Below, one piece after another: positions 31,681 to 39,999 of a stretch of DNA of 64,000 nucleotides. Below the pieces are notes generated by a model. It was not told where the DNA came from, did not search any database, and worked only from the letters and a program-made list of their open reading frames with translations. The first letter of the stretch is position 1, and the number at the start of each line of letters is the position of its first letter. The stretch covers positions 1 through 64,000 of IMG/VR virus record IMGVR_UViG_3300047319_001547; one strand, 5' to 3'. Both the position numbers and the translations under genes were made by a program. This stretch comes from a virus.

Positions 31681-32376
31681 ATGAGTAAATCAGACGGCCT
31701 CGAGAACTCCTGGCTGCTGCTTTATTTCACCGCAACGGCGATCGCGAACATCGCCGACAACGCAGCGAGCGTGCCCGCGACGAACATCTTCATCTCGCTC
31801 CACACGGCAGATCCCGGCGAGGGCGGCAATCAGACGTCGAACGAGTGCGCCTACACGGGTTATGCCCGCATCGCGGTCGTGCGAACGAGCGGAGGCTGGA
31901 CGGTCTCCGGGACGAACCCGACGCAGGCCGTCAATGCGGCGCTCGTTCAATTCGCGAAGTCGACCGGGGTCGCCGACAACACCAACGCCATCTACTTCGG
32001 CGTGGGCCGTTCGTCGTCGGGGGCGGGAACTCTCGACTATTCGGGCGTCCTCGGAACGGCGCTCGGCCCCGGAACAGCCGAGACGGACGACAACACCGTC
32101 ACGATTCCCGGCCTGGCGGGCGTCGCGGTCGGCGACAAGATCATCTTCGTTCACTCGCCCAACGGTCTGACGCCGGGCGGGATCGTCGAAGGGACGACCT
32201 ACTTCGCCAAGACGGTCGCGGGCGACGTGCTGACGCTCTCCGCCACGTCGGGAGGCGCGACGCTGACCGTCACGTCGGACGGTTCGGGATTCTGGTATCG
32301 GAGCTCGCCGCTTCAGATCACGCTCAACGTTCAGCCGCAGTTCGCGGCCGGCACGCTCGTCGTCACCGAGGACTGA
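31681..32376 (+). CDS. Phage tail fibre-associated virion protein
   Basis: 231 residues, ATG start, with TAGCCT at 31665. The N-terminal pattern LLLYFTATAIANIADNA ... IFISLHTADPGEGGNQTSNECAYTGYARIAVVR is that of a widespread phage virion protein annotated as a tail fibre or tail protein. Here a Thr/Gly-rich domain (GVAVGDKIIFVHSPNGLTPG) is inserted before the final beta segment. First gene of the second fibre block. Confidence 0.65.
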   Translation: MSKSDGLENSWLLLYFTATAIANIADNAASVPATNIFISLHTADPGEGGNQTSNECAYTGYARIAVVRTSGGWTVSGTNPTQAVNAALVQFAKSTGVADNTNAIYFGVGRSSSGAGTLDYSGVLGTALGPGTAETDDNTVTIPGLAGVAVGDKIIFVHSPNGLTPGGIVEGTTYFAKTVAGDVLTLSATSGGATLTVTSDGSGFWYRSSPLQITLNVQPQFAAGTLVVTED

Positions 32377-32732
32377 TGGCCGCGACAGACGGCACGCAGC
32401 TCAACTTGGGTCTCGCCGGAGATCTAGTCAGCGACGAGGACATGACGGGACTGCCGCGAGGCGTCGCTGACGTTCCGCAGCTGGGATCGGGCAACGCAAA
32501 CTACAAGGTCGAGCGGACGAAGGTCGCCGTGGGCCGCTACGGACACGACGACGGAGACGCCGAACCGGACAGCCCGCTGTGGGTTGGAATGCGCCGGGAG
32601 CGTCTGGTGCTCGAAACAGAAATGCTCGCACGATTGGACGCAAACGCGATGAGCATGCAGCGCAGATGCTACGAACGCGTCGGCCTGAGCGATCGGCGCG
32701 GACGAACAGCGGAGAGAGGAAACGTCAGATGA
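32376..32732 (+). CDS. Hypothetical protein of the second fibre block
   Basis: 118 residues, ATG overlapping the upstream stop. Polar N-terminus, then a basic helical C-terminal half rich in Arg and Met (MRRERLVLETEMLARLDANAMSM). No family recognised. Its last codons overlap the next ATG. Confidence 0.5.
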   Translation: MAATDGTQLNLGLAGDLVSDEDMTGLPRGVADVPQLGSGNANYKVERTKVAVGRYGHDDGDAEPDSPLWVGMRRERLVLETEMLARLDANAMSMQRRCYERVGLSDRRGRTAERGNVR

Positions 32733-33385
32733 TTCTCGAAGGCATCTATCGTCGATTCCAGGCACTTCGTGCAGGGAAGGGCCCGATCGATCTGAGGCTC
32801 ACGCACGCCGAGAGTCTGGCGATCTGTCAGGTGGAGCCGATCGGCTTCGAGATGGCGCGCGCAGGACGGCGATTCGCCCTCGGCTACTCGGCTGCCGTCA
32901 CCGGGATCGCTCCCGTCCAGGCGCTTCCGACCACCGCCGCCCAGTGGGTGTGGTGGAACAACGATGCGACGAAGTCGCACATCGTTCAGACGCTGGGAGC
33001 TCAGGTTTTGAGCGGGACCCCGGGAGTCGCCGGTCAGCTTTTCGCTGCTCTGATTCAGGCACCCGCCACGGTTGGAACCGTCAGCAAGGCGGGACTGACC
33101 GTGGCGTCGAAGTCCAACGGAGGACTCACAAGCAAGGCAGTCTTCACGTCGGGCGTGACGGTGACGGCGCCAGCCGCACCGGCGTGGTTTTCTGTCGCGG
33201 AGAACCTGTCGCCCAACGTCGGGGCGTTCCCGGGATCGGGAATCATGGTCAACCGGATACTCGATGGACGGATCGTGATTCCGCCCGGTCAGGGTCTCGC
33301 GCTCGCCGTCGTCGCACTCGCCGGCACGACGCCGCTGTTTGGTCCGATCGCTGAGTGGGTCGAGTTGGAAACCGATCTCGAATAA
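32729..33385 (+). CDS. Probable virion protein
   Basis: 218 residues, ATGA overlap start. A helical N-terminus precedes a long beta-rich region (VQALPTTAAQWVWWNNDATKS ... SGVTVTAPAAPAWFSVAE ... GRIVIPPGQGLALAVVALAG) that reads as a jelly-roll-like structural protein. Location among fibre genes supports a virion role. Confidence 0.55.
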   Translation: MILEGIYRRFQALRAGKGPIDLRLTHAESLAICQVEPIGFEMARAGRRFALGYSAAVTGIAPVQALPTTAAQWVWWNNDATKSHIVQTLGAQVLSGTPGVAGQLFAALIQAPATVGTVSKAGLTVASKSNGGLTSKAVFTSGVTVTAPAAPAWFSVAENLSPNVGAFPGSGIMVNRILDGRIVIPPGQGLALAVVALAGTTPLFGPIAEWVELETDLE

Positions 33386-33394
33386 AACGGGGTC

Positions 33395-34618
33395 ATGCGT
33401 CTCGCGAAGATCGCGAACAACCTCAACCCGCAGCTGGCTTTCATTGCGGGCGTGAGCGCGTCTCTCGCTGCGGGGAGTGGGGCGCCGTCAGCGCAGGGCG
33501 CCGTCGTCGGCAGTTCGGACGGCGCCGCGACGTGCCTCTCGTCCGTGACGGGAGTCGGAGTGGAGTCAGGAGTCTCGGCGGCGGATTCTACCGCTCAATC
33601 GAGCGTCGTCGGCGTGGGTGGCGCGCCCGCGATCGCCGTCGGGAGCTCCCTGGATTCGGCGTCACCGCCGACCGGGCAGGGATCGGTGGTCGGATCGTCG
33701 GCGGGTGCTGCGGCAGGATCTGGAGTTGCTGCGGGTCTGGGCGGCGTCGCGGGATCTAGCGCGGGGGGAGATGCGCCGCGGGGTGACGTCACCGGCGTGT
33801 TCGCCGCCGGCGGCACGACGTCGGGGGATTCTGCTGCAGCGGGCGTTGTGATCGGCGTGGGAGGAGTCGCGGGCAAACCCGTGGGTGGATCAACTGCGTC
33901 GGCTTCCCTGGCGGGCCCAGCTGGGATGGCGGCGCGCGCGGATGCGAGTTCTACGGCGTCTTCGGCGGCTGCGGGAATCGGAAGCGTCGGTGGATATTCG
34001 TCGGGAATCGCGGCCCCGACCTCTTCCGTCGTGGGGGCGGGCGTGGAGAGCGGTTCGAGCGCAGGCGATGCTGCAGCGTCGGGTTCGGTCGCCGGGTTCG
34101 GCGCAGCAGCGGGCGTCTCCAACACGGTCGCGGCCGCCCGCGGCGTGATTGGGGGTCCCGCGTCTGCTCTCGCTGCGTCGTCGGGAGGAGCCGCAGCGCG
34201 CGCCAGTGCATCGGCAATCGGGGCGGTGGCGGGACGATCAGACGCCTTCGGCGCGGCGACTGCGCAGGTCATGTCTTCAGGGATTCTTTTCGGCGCCGGG
34301 GTGTCGGCCGGGATCTCCGTCGTGGCGGGGATCGTCGCCGGAACGGCATCCGGTTCCGGAATCTCGGGAGGTTCGTCGTCCGTCTTCAGTGCGCTGGTCG
34401 CGGCGGGCGTCGTCTCCGGCGCGTCGCGCAGTTCGTCTTCGGTGGGCGGCACCTTCAGCGCTGCGGGATACCTGGGGGGTGTCGTCGTCGGAGTCGCGGG
34501 CGGTTGCGGCATCATCGACCCCCCTCCGCTCGCCACACTTCTCGGCGCGGCCGCCGTCATCACGACGACGCGAACGGTCGTCGTCCGCTACGGAATTGCT
34601 CGACTGCGACGCCGATGA
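33395..34618 (+). CDS. Gly/Ala/Ser/Val-rich repetitive protein
   Basis: 407 residues, ATG start. After about 20 ordinary residues the protein is almost wholly Gly, Ala, Ser and Val, in degenerate units of about 22-24 residues around G.VAG.SAG..A..G.V.GVG. Only a final 25 residues (VITTTRTVVVRYGIARLRRR end) depart from this. No signal peptide or cysteine framework. Position implies a fibre-block virion protein, perhaps an elastic or beta-solenoid shaft; this is inference from composition. Confidence 0.55.
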   Translation: MRLAKIANNLNPQLAFIAGVSASLAAGSGAPSAQGAVVGSSDGAATCLSSVTGVGVESGVSAADSTAQSSVVGVGGAPAIAVGSSLDSASPPTGQGSVVGSSAGAAAGSGVAAGLGGVAGSSAGGDAPRGDVTGVFAAGGTTSGDSAAAGVVIGVGGVAGKPVGGSTASASLAGPAGMAARADASSTASSAAAGIGSVGGYSSGIAAPTSSVVGAGVESGSSAGDAAASGSVAGFGAAAGVSNTVAAARGVIGGPASALAASSGGAAARASASAIGAVAGRSDAFGAATAQVMSSGILFGAGVSAGISVVAGIVAGTASGSGISGGSSSVFSALVAAGVVSGASRSSSSVGGTFSAAGYLGGVVVGVAGGCGIIDPPPLATLLGAAAVITTTRTVVVRYGIARLRRR

Positions 34619-34631
34619 GATCCTCGACGTC

Positions 34632-34787
34632 ATGTCGAACCCGCGCGACAACGTGTCGTTCTCGCTGACTCGAGCGACCGTCAACGCGGTCTCGACGAAC
34701 CCGGATGCGGAAGTCGATCCCGCCGCGTCGACGAACCGCGACCGAGAAGTCGTGGTGAGGGTCTCGATCAAAAGTCTGAACCGATGA
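34632..34787 (+). CDS. Small hypothetical protein
   Basis: 51 residues from ATG 34632; a TTG at 34596 would add 12 acidic residues and overlap the previous gene. Polar beta-type sequence (NVSFSLTRATVNAVST ... EVVVRVSI). The stop overlaps the next ATG. Confidence 0.4.
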   Translation: MSNPRDNVSFSLTRATVNAVSTNPDAEVDPAASTNRDREVVVRVSIKSLNR

Positions 34788-35263
34788 GCTCCTCGTTTCC
34801 GCCCGGCCCGTCGTCCGATCGCCCGTCGGATCGTCCGCTCTACACGGACGAAGAGCTGGTGCTCCAGCCCCACTATCAGCGCCGGACGATGTACGGAGGC
34901 GACACCTTCATCTTCGACATCCAGATCCAACGGCCGCCCGCCGGCAGTCCCCCCGGCACGCCTCCGCAGCCCGTGAATCTGACTGGATATTTCATCTGGT
35001 TTTCGGCGAAATACCACGCGGTCGATCCGGACAATCAGGCGGTGTCGTTTCTGACGACCGCATTGTCGGGCGGGATCGTCGTGACGGACGCGCTGAACGG
35101 CAAGGTGGAGATCACGATGCCTGCGATCGCCACGCGCAGCTTCCCGAGCGGCGTCACGCCTCTCATCACGACCGTCAAGGTCAAAGACACGTCGGGCAAC
35201 GTCTTCACCGCAGAAGTGGCAGTGCTCGAGGTCTGGCCGTCCGGGGTCGCCGCCATCTCCTGA
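34784..35263 (+). CDS. BppU-like baseplate/fibre protein
   Basis: 159 residues, ATGA overlap start. GGDTFIFDIQIQRP ... PVNLTGYFIWFSAKYHA ... GIVVTDALNGKVEITMPA follows the N-terminal beta-sandwich pattern of BppU-type upper baseplate proteins, which join receptor-binding proteins to the baseplate. The length equals roughly one such domain. Confidence 0.55.
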   Translation: MSSSFPPGPSSDRPSDRPLYTDEELVLQPHYQRRTMYGGDTFIFDIQIQRPPAGSPPGTPPQPVNLTGYFIWFSAKYHAVDPDNQAVSFLTTALSGGIVVTDALNGKVEITMPAIATRSFPSGVTPLITTVKVKDTSGNVFTAEVAVLEVWPSGVAAIS

Positions 35264-35266
35264 AGG

Positions 35267-35301
35267 TTGGAACTCGAGTTCCAGCCCGGTAGGGTTTCGG
35301 C
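35267..35301 (+). promoter_or_regulatory. Leaderless promoter built on palindrome copy 11
   Basis: TTGGAA (-35, the left end of the palindrome), exact 17-bp spacer, TAGGGT (-10), 6 nt, ATG 35302. The operator and the -35 hexamer are physically the same bases. This is the clearest sign that the palindrome is a promoter-operator element. Confidence 0.75.
35268..35283. repeat. 16-bp palindrome, copy 11
   Basis: TGGAACTCGAGTTCCA, intergenic, 4 bp after the upstream stop. Confidence 0.95.
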
Positions 35302-36123
35302 ATGGCGAACCTCACGCCCCTCCTCCAGCGAGGGATGGGGCACATTCCTGGCCCGTTCCCCGAGGGGACGCTGTCGACCAAGCACCTGTTCGGCGCACGC
35401 CGCGTCGGGCTGTCGGGCAACGTCGACCTGTCAGATTACGTCGACATGATTCGCGACCAGGGGCAGACGAGCCGCTGCGTCGGCGCCGCGAACGCGCGCA
35501 CGCTGCACGTCGCGGCGCAGCGCCAGAAGTTCGGCGGTCCGAACCCGACTCAGATGCCGTATCCGAGCGAGCGCGGTCTCTACTCGCTGGCGCGCGCGGA
35601 GGAGAGCGTCACGGGCGACGAGGAGCTGATCGACGAGGGATCGGTGCCGGGTCTGCTGGTGACGGCGGTGCAGCGCGACATCGGGGTGCCGCTCGAGCGC
35701 GACTTCCCGGAGGACGACGCCAACATCAACGAGCGCGTGCCGGCCGAAGTGATCGCCGCCGCGCTGTCGATCAAGGTCAAGGCGATCCACCTGATCGACT
35801 CCGACGGGTTGAACCGCGTCGACGACGCCGTCCAGACGCTGCTCGAGGGGTTCGCCTTCACGATGGCGATTCCGGTCGGCCCTGAGTACGAGGGCTGCAA
35901 CTCCGAGACGCCCGTCGAGGCGTGCGGCGCCCAGGTGTTCGGCGGCCACGACGTCGCGATCCTTGGCGTCAAGACCGTGAACGGACGGCGGTTCTTCAAG
36001 AACGCCGGATCGTGGGGCACCCGCTTCGGCTTCAACGGCTGGGTGTGGCTGGCCGAGTCGGTCCTGACGGACCCGCGCGCGCGAGACTTCATCGTCCCAA
36101 CCGTCGTCACGGACTGGAGCTGA
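35302..36123 (+). CDS. Papain-like (C1 family) cysteine protease
   Basis: 273 residues, no signal peptide. DQGQTSRCVGAA holds the oxyanion-hole Gln53 and Cys59; GGHDVAILG supplies His216; FKNAGSWGTRFGFNGW supplies Asn234 with the following Ser-Trp-Gly of papain enzymes. The bulk between fits a two-lobed papain fold, and no propeptide is obvious. Family knowledge: thiol endopeptidase. It is placed among fibre genes under its own palindrome promoter, so it may be a virion-associated or late-acting protease. Confidence 0.75.
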   Translation: MANLTPLLQRGMGHIPGPFPEGTLSTKHLFGARRVGLSGNVDLSDYVDMIRDQGQTSRCVGAANARTLHVAAQRQKFGGPNPTQMPYPSERGLYSLARAEESVTGDEELIDEGSVPGLLVTAVQRDIGVPLERDFPEDDANINERVPAEVIAAALSIKVKAIHLIDSDGLNRVDDAVQTLLEGFAFTMAIPVGPEYEGCNSETPVEACGAQVFGGHDVAILGVKTVNGRRFFKNAGSWGTRFGFNGWVWLAESVLTDPRARDFIVPTVVTDWS

Positions 36124-36127
36124 TCCG

Positions 36128-36445
36128 ATGCTGCGTCATTTCGTGTTCGCCGTCGTGCTGACCGCCCTCTCGTGCTGCGTTCCGCAGCCGGGCCCGGCCC
36201 CCATGCCACCGGACGCCACGGACGCGTCTCCGCCCGTCCTGGACGCCGCACCGCCCGACGACGACTCGTCCGATCCCGCCTCCCAGGCGTGCGCGCACCT
36301 GCGGGATCTCGGCTGCCCGCTCGGGTCAGCCGCGACGTGCGTCGCGGTCTTCTCGCTCGACCCAAAGTGGGGCATCACTCCCGCGTGCGTCCTGAGGGCT
36401 CGCGGTCCGGCAGAACTCGAAACCTGCCACGTCATCTGCAGGTGA
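36128..36445 (+). CDS. Putative lipoprotein
   Basis: 105 residues, ATG start. Signal peptide with lipobox-like ALSCC (Cys16/17), an Asp/Pro-rich linker, and a Cys-rich globular end (QACAHLRDLGCPLGSAATC ... CVLRARG ... CHVICR) with six cysteines. Envelope-located; possibly a superinfection or surface-modification protein. No family name known to me. Confidence 0.65.
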   Translation: MLRHFVFAVVLTALSCCVPQPGPAPMPPDATDASPPVLDAAPPDDDSSDPASQACAHLRDLGCPLGSAATCVAVFSLDPKWGITPACVLRARGPAELETCHVICR

Positions 36446-36449
36446 TCGG

Positions 36450-36734
36450 GTGCCGGGCCTGACGGGACTCGGTTCCTGGGTGGCAGACTCCAAGAGGCGA
36501 AAGTTCAGCCTTCCGATCGCGCACAAGCCCTACATGGTGCTGCCGCGCGGTGGAACCGGGCCGTTTTCGTGCGCCAATTGTGCATTCATCTTCAAGAAGG
36601 GTGATGAGCATCACTGCTCGAACCGTGATTATCAATCGTTCGCCGGCACGACTCTGCTGGTGGCGGAAGACGGGAAGACTCCGTTGGACGATCCGTCGCG
36701 CGCCTGCAGCGACTTCTTCCGGCCCGCGCGTTGA
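36450..36734 (+). CDS. Cys-rich hypothetical protein
   Basis: 94 residues, GTG start. FSCANCAFIFKKGDEHHCSN ... DDPSRACSDFFRP contains four cysteines spaced much as in small HiPIP-like or zinc-binding phage proteins. Cofactor uncertain. Confidence 0.55.
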   Translation: MPGLTGLGSWVADSKRRKFSLPIAHKPYMVLPRGGTGPFSCANCAFIFKKGDEHHCSNRDYQSFAGTTLLVAEDGKTPLDDPSRACSDFFRPAR

Positions 36735-36778
36735 CGACCGCGCGCCCGCGGGGTCTTCTGGACCGCGGAGGCGCTGAC

Positions 36779-37360
36779 ATGATGGGAGAGAAGACGGACC
36801 ACGTCATCGTGTGGGATCCGAGCGGTGACTTCTGGCCGGGCGGGATCGTCACGTCGGAGGTCGCCGACTCGCTGCTGTCGGCCGGGGTCGTGATGCTGCC
36901 GGTCGAGCGCAACCTCATCGAGCAGTGCGCGATCGGCGGCTACTTCTTCCGGTCGTGGGGGGCGGGGGTTCCGCTTCCGCTGGGGGTTCCGCGGATGATC
37001 TGCCCGCTGGCGCTGTACGTGTCGCGAATCAACAACTCCAAGCCGGACGCGCCGACGCGTCTCAGCTGGGTGGCGCGGCTCGTCCAGGTGAATCCCTACG
37101 GGCAGCTGGTGAAGCCGAAGGGAACGATCCGGCTGGCGCCCGACACCGGGCAGACCGGGATGTTCGGCGGCGGCGTGTCGGCGAACGACAAGACGGCCGT
37201 CGATCTCGGGCTGCTTCAGGCCCCCGACGAGCACGGTGGCTGGACGGTGAGGGGCGAGGCGGGCGTGAACGTCGCGATCGACGCCATGCTGGGGCTCGGC
37301 CTTTATTGTTCGGGTGAGGGCGCGCGGATAGCCTGGGCGGCAGTCAGCCAGTCTCGCTGA
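36779..37360 (+). CDS. Hypothetical protein, likely virion-associated
   Basis: 193 residues; ATG 36779 chosen because GGAGG lies 9 nt upstream (a TTG at 36731 would add 16 residues). Contains HVIVWDPSGDFWPGGIVTSEVADSLL and long Gly-rich beta stretches. No family recognised. Confidence 0.5.
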   Translation: MMGEKTDHVIVWDPSGDFWPGGIVTSEVADSLLSAGVVMLPVERNLIEQCAIGGYFFRSWGAGVPLPLGVPRMICPLALYVSRINNSKPDAPTRLSWVARLVQVNPYGQLVKPKGTIRLAPDTGQTGMFGGGVSANDKTAVDLGLLQAPDEHGGWTVRGEAGVNVAIDAMLGLGLYCSGEGARIAWAAVSQSR

Positions 37361-37376
37361 CGCGGAGGCTCTTCCG

Positions 37377-38123
37377 ATGCGGTTTCCCCTGACGTTTCAG
37401 CGCCGAAAGGGCGGATCCGGATCGGTGCCGGTGATCGGCGGATCTCAGGACGCAGCTCCGGTTTCGACGCCGCCGAGCGCCAAGGCGGACAACATCCTGT
37501 TCTGCGGGCTGCGGGACGTGAACGGCTGGCCGATCCAGCGCATCGCGATCTGCTGGACGCTCGAGACCAACTCCTACACGCTCGCGGCGGCCGGGACCGC
37601 ACCTCCCGCCGTCACCCTCTCGGGCACGACTTCCGGCAGGCCGGCGGTCACGATCGAGATCGACATCACGCTGACGGGCATCCGCGGAGTCGCGACGTTT
37701 CAGTGGCTGCTCAATGGCGTCGTCCAGCAGACCGGCCAGCTGACGGCCGCGACGTTCGCGCTCGGAACGACTGGCCTGACTGCCAACTTCCCGGCCGGCA
37801 CCTACACGAACGACAACGTCTACACGTCGTCGCCGACGGTTCCGACTGCGTTCAACGTCGACGCGTACTTCTGGGAGGCCGCGACCGGCCGCTGGTACAA
37901 GATCAACGACACGGCGCTGTCGGTGAAGCCGAATCAGCTCTTCTTCTTCGACACCGTGACGATCGCCGCGCCGGCGCCGTCGAACTCCACCATCAATCAA
38001 CCGGGGTCGCCCGCGCAGCCCGGTGGGATGGAGATCTTCATCGTCGTCACGGACCCGGGTGCCCAGGTGAACGGCACGTACTCGTTCGCGGTGGGCGGCG
38101 ACCTGACGACTGTCGGGACGTGA
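37377..38123 (+). CDS. Probable virion protein
   Basis: 248 residues, ATG 9 nt after GGAGG. Gly/Thr-rich beta-structure including GIRGVATFQWLLNGVVQQTG, an Ig-like strand pair, and FFFDTVTIAAPAPS. Precedes the portal gene; probably a fibre or decoration protein. Confidence 0.55.
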   Translation: MRFPLTFQRRKGGSGSVPVIGGSQDAAPVSTPPSAKADNILFCGLRDVNGWPIQRIAICWTLETNSYTLAAAGTAPPAVTLSGTTSGRPAVTIEIDITLTGIRGVATFQWLLNGVVQQTGQLTAATFALGTTGLTANFPAGTYTNDNVYTSSPTVPTAFNVDAYFWEAATGRWYKINDTALSVKPNQLFFFDTVTIAAPAPSNSTINQPGSPAQPGGMEIFIVVTDPGAQVNGTYSFAVGGDLTTVGT

Positions 38124-38130
38124 GCCCCGC

Positions 38131-39996
38131 ATGCCGTCCCCCAGCCAGTCTGGAGTGATCGACACGAACAGCATGGGCTCGGGTGGCTCGCTGATCGCGC
38201 CGTCGGCGTTCCGCGGCACCAGCTTCCTGTCGAGCCCGCGCTTCAAGGAGCTCGACCGCCGGCAGTCCTACTACGACTGCCAGCAGCACGACGGGAAGAA
38301 GTACGACTTCGACGGGCGCATCATCGACCTTCAGGGGCCGGGCGCCATGTCGACCCAGCGGCTGCTGAACTCCGACGTCGCCCCCTACTACGTGCCGCTC
38401 CGCGCGCGCCGCCCCAGCGCGCCCGCGCGGCTGGCGCGCGTCATCACGAACGCCTTCACCAACATGGTGTTCGGCGCCCAGCGGTTTCCCGAGCTGAAGG
38501 TCGAGGGGGATCCGGACACGCAGGACTTCGACGCCGCGATCGCGAAGGCCACCAGCCTGTCGACGAAGATGATCCGCGCCCGGACGATCGGCGGGTCGGT
38601 CGGCACGGTCGGGATGTCGTGGTGCTTCGATCGCAAGGGGCGGCCCCGCATCGAGACCCACAACGGCAAATACCTGTTCGTCCACGACTGGGAGGACCGC
38701 GAGGAGCTGGTCCCGAAGTGGGTGACGGAAGTCTACCTGACGGCGCGCCCCGAGTGGGACGGCAGCCGGAAGAAGTTCGTCATCAACTGGTACTGGCACC
38801 GGCGCGACTGGGACGCCCGCAACGACATCCTCTTCAAGGAGTGCCTCTACAAGGCAGGCGAGGAGCCGATCTGGATGCCGGATCCGCTCAACTCCGTCAC
38901 GCACGACGACGGGTTCTGCCACATGACGTGGATCCAGAACCTGCCGACCGAAGACCTCGACGGGCTGCCGGACTTCGACGGGCTGTTCGACCTGTTCGAC
39001 TCCATCGACATCCTGAACAGCGTCGTCGTCAAGGGGGCGATCCTCAATCTCGACCCGACGCTGGTGCTGAAGATCGACCGCGACATCGCGGGCTCGATGG
39101 GGGTCAAGACCGGCAGCGACGACGCGCTCATAGTGGGCGAGGAGGGCGGGGCCGAATACCTGGAGCTGACCGGCACGTCGCTCGAGTCGGGCATCAAGCT
39201 GCTGAACGAGCAGCGCCGCAACGCGCTCGAGACCGCGCAGTGCATCGTGCCGGATCCGGCCGACATCGCCGCCCAGGGGATCTCGAGCGTCGCCCTGAAG
39301 GGCATCTTCGGCCCGATGATCGGCAAGTGCGAGACGCTGCGCGACCAGTACGGCAAGGGGATGAAGCGCGTGCTGGACCAGATGACGGACGTCGCGCGAG
39401 CGAAGCTCGGCCAGAAGACGATCATCTACGTCAAGAACGACGCGGGCGAGCCGGAGGCTCAGGAGGTCGAGTTCTTCATCGACCTGCCGGCGAAGGTGGT
39501 GGAGACGCCGCAGCAGAGTCCCGACGGTCAGCCGGTCGTCGAGGAGGACACCGGCAAGCCGGTGGTCGACACCCAGAAGGTCGAGCTCAAGCCCGGCGAC
39601 GGCGGCGAGCTGGAGCTCGTGTGGCCCGAGTACTTCCCGGCGACTCCCGCCGATCAGGCGGCAGTCGTGACGACGCTCGGCACTGCCGCGGGCGGCAAGC
39701 CGATCATCAGCCAGCAGACCGCGGTCGAGAAGACGGCGGCCGTCTACGGGGTCGAGCCCGCCGAGGAGTGGGCGCGCGTCCAGAAGGGCAACGCCGAAGA
39801 CAAGGCGGCCGCTGCCGAGAACGCGAAGGCGATGGGGACAGACGGAGACTTCGCGGGCGGGAAACCTGGGGCGGACGGCATGCCGGAAGGCGCCAAGCCG
39901 AAGCCGCTCGCCGCGCCGAAGTTCGGCGGCTCCAAGGCACCGTTCGGCGGCAAGCAGGACGACGACGCGGGCGGAGACGACGACGGGGGGAAGTGA
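38131..39996 (+). CDS. Portal protein
   Basis: 621 residues, ATG start. The portal ring forms the head vertex through which DNA is packaged and to which the tail attaches. Signs: the N-terminal YYDCQQHDGKKYDFDG, the GGSVGTVGMSWCFD core, a stem region ILNSVVVKGAILNLDPTLVLKI, the helix-rich crown LLNEQRRNALETAQCIV, and a disordered acidic tail ending GGDDDGGK. Length and placement before a Mu F-like gene fit an SPP1-type portal. Confidence 0.8.
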   Translation: MPSPSQSGVIDTNSMGSGGSLIAPSAFRGTSFLSSPRFKELDRRQSYYDCQQHDGKKYDFDGRIIDLQGPGAMSTQRLLNSDVAPYYVPLRARRPSAPARLARVITNAFTNMVFGAQRFPELKVEGDPDTQDFDAAIAKATSLSTKMIRARTIGGSVGTVGMSWCFDRKGRPRIETHNGKYLFVHDWEDREELVPKWVTEVYLTARPEWDGSRKKFVINWYWHRRDWDARNDILFKECLYKAGEEPIWMPDPLNSVTHDDGFCHMTWIQNLPTEDLDGLPDFDGLFDLFDSIDILNSVVVKGAILNLDPTLVLKIDRDIAGSMGVKTGSDDALIVGEEGGAEYLELTGTSLESGIKLLNEQRRNALETAQCIVPDPADIAAQGISSVALKGIFGPMIGKCETLRDQYGKGMKRVLDQMTDVARAKLGQKTIIYVKNDAGEPEAQEVEFFIDLPAKVVETPQQSPDGQPVVEEDTGKPVVDTQKVELKPGDGGELELVWPEYFPATPADQAAVVTTLGTAAGGKPIISQQTAVEKTAAVYGVEPAEEWARVQKGNAEDKAAAAENAKAMGTDGDFAGGKPGADGMPEGAKPKPLAAPKFGGSKAPFGGKQDDDAGGDDDGGK

Positions 39997-39999
39997 CGC

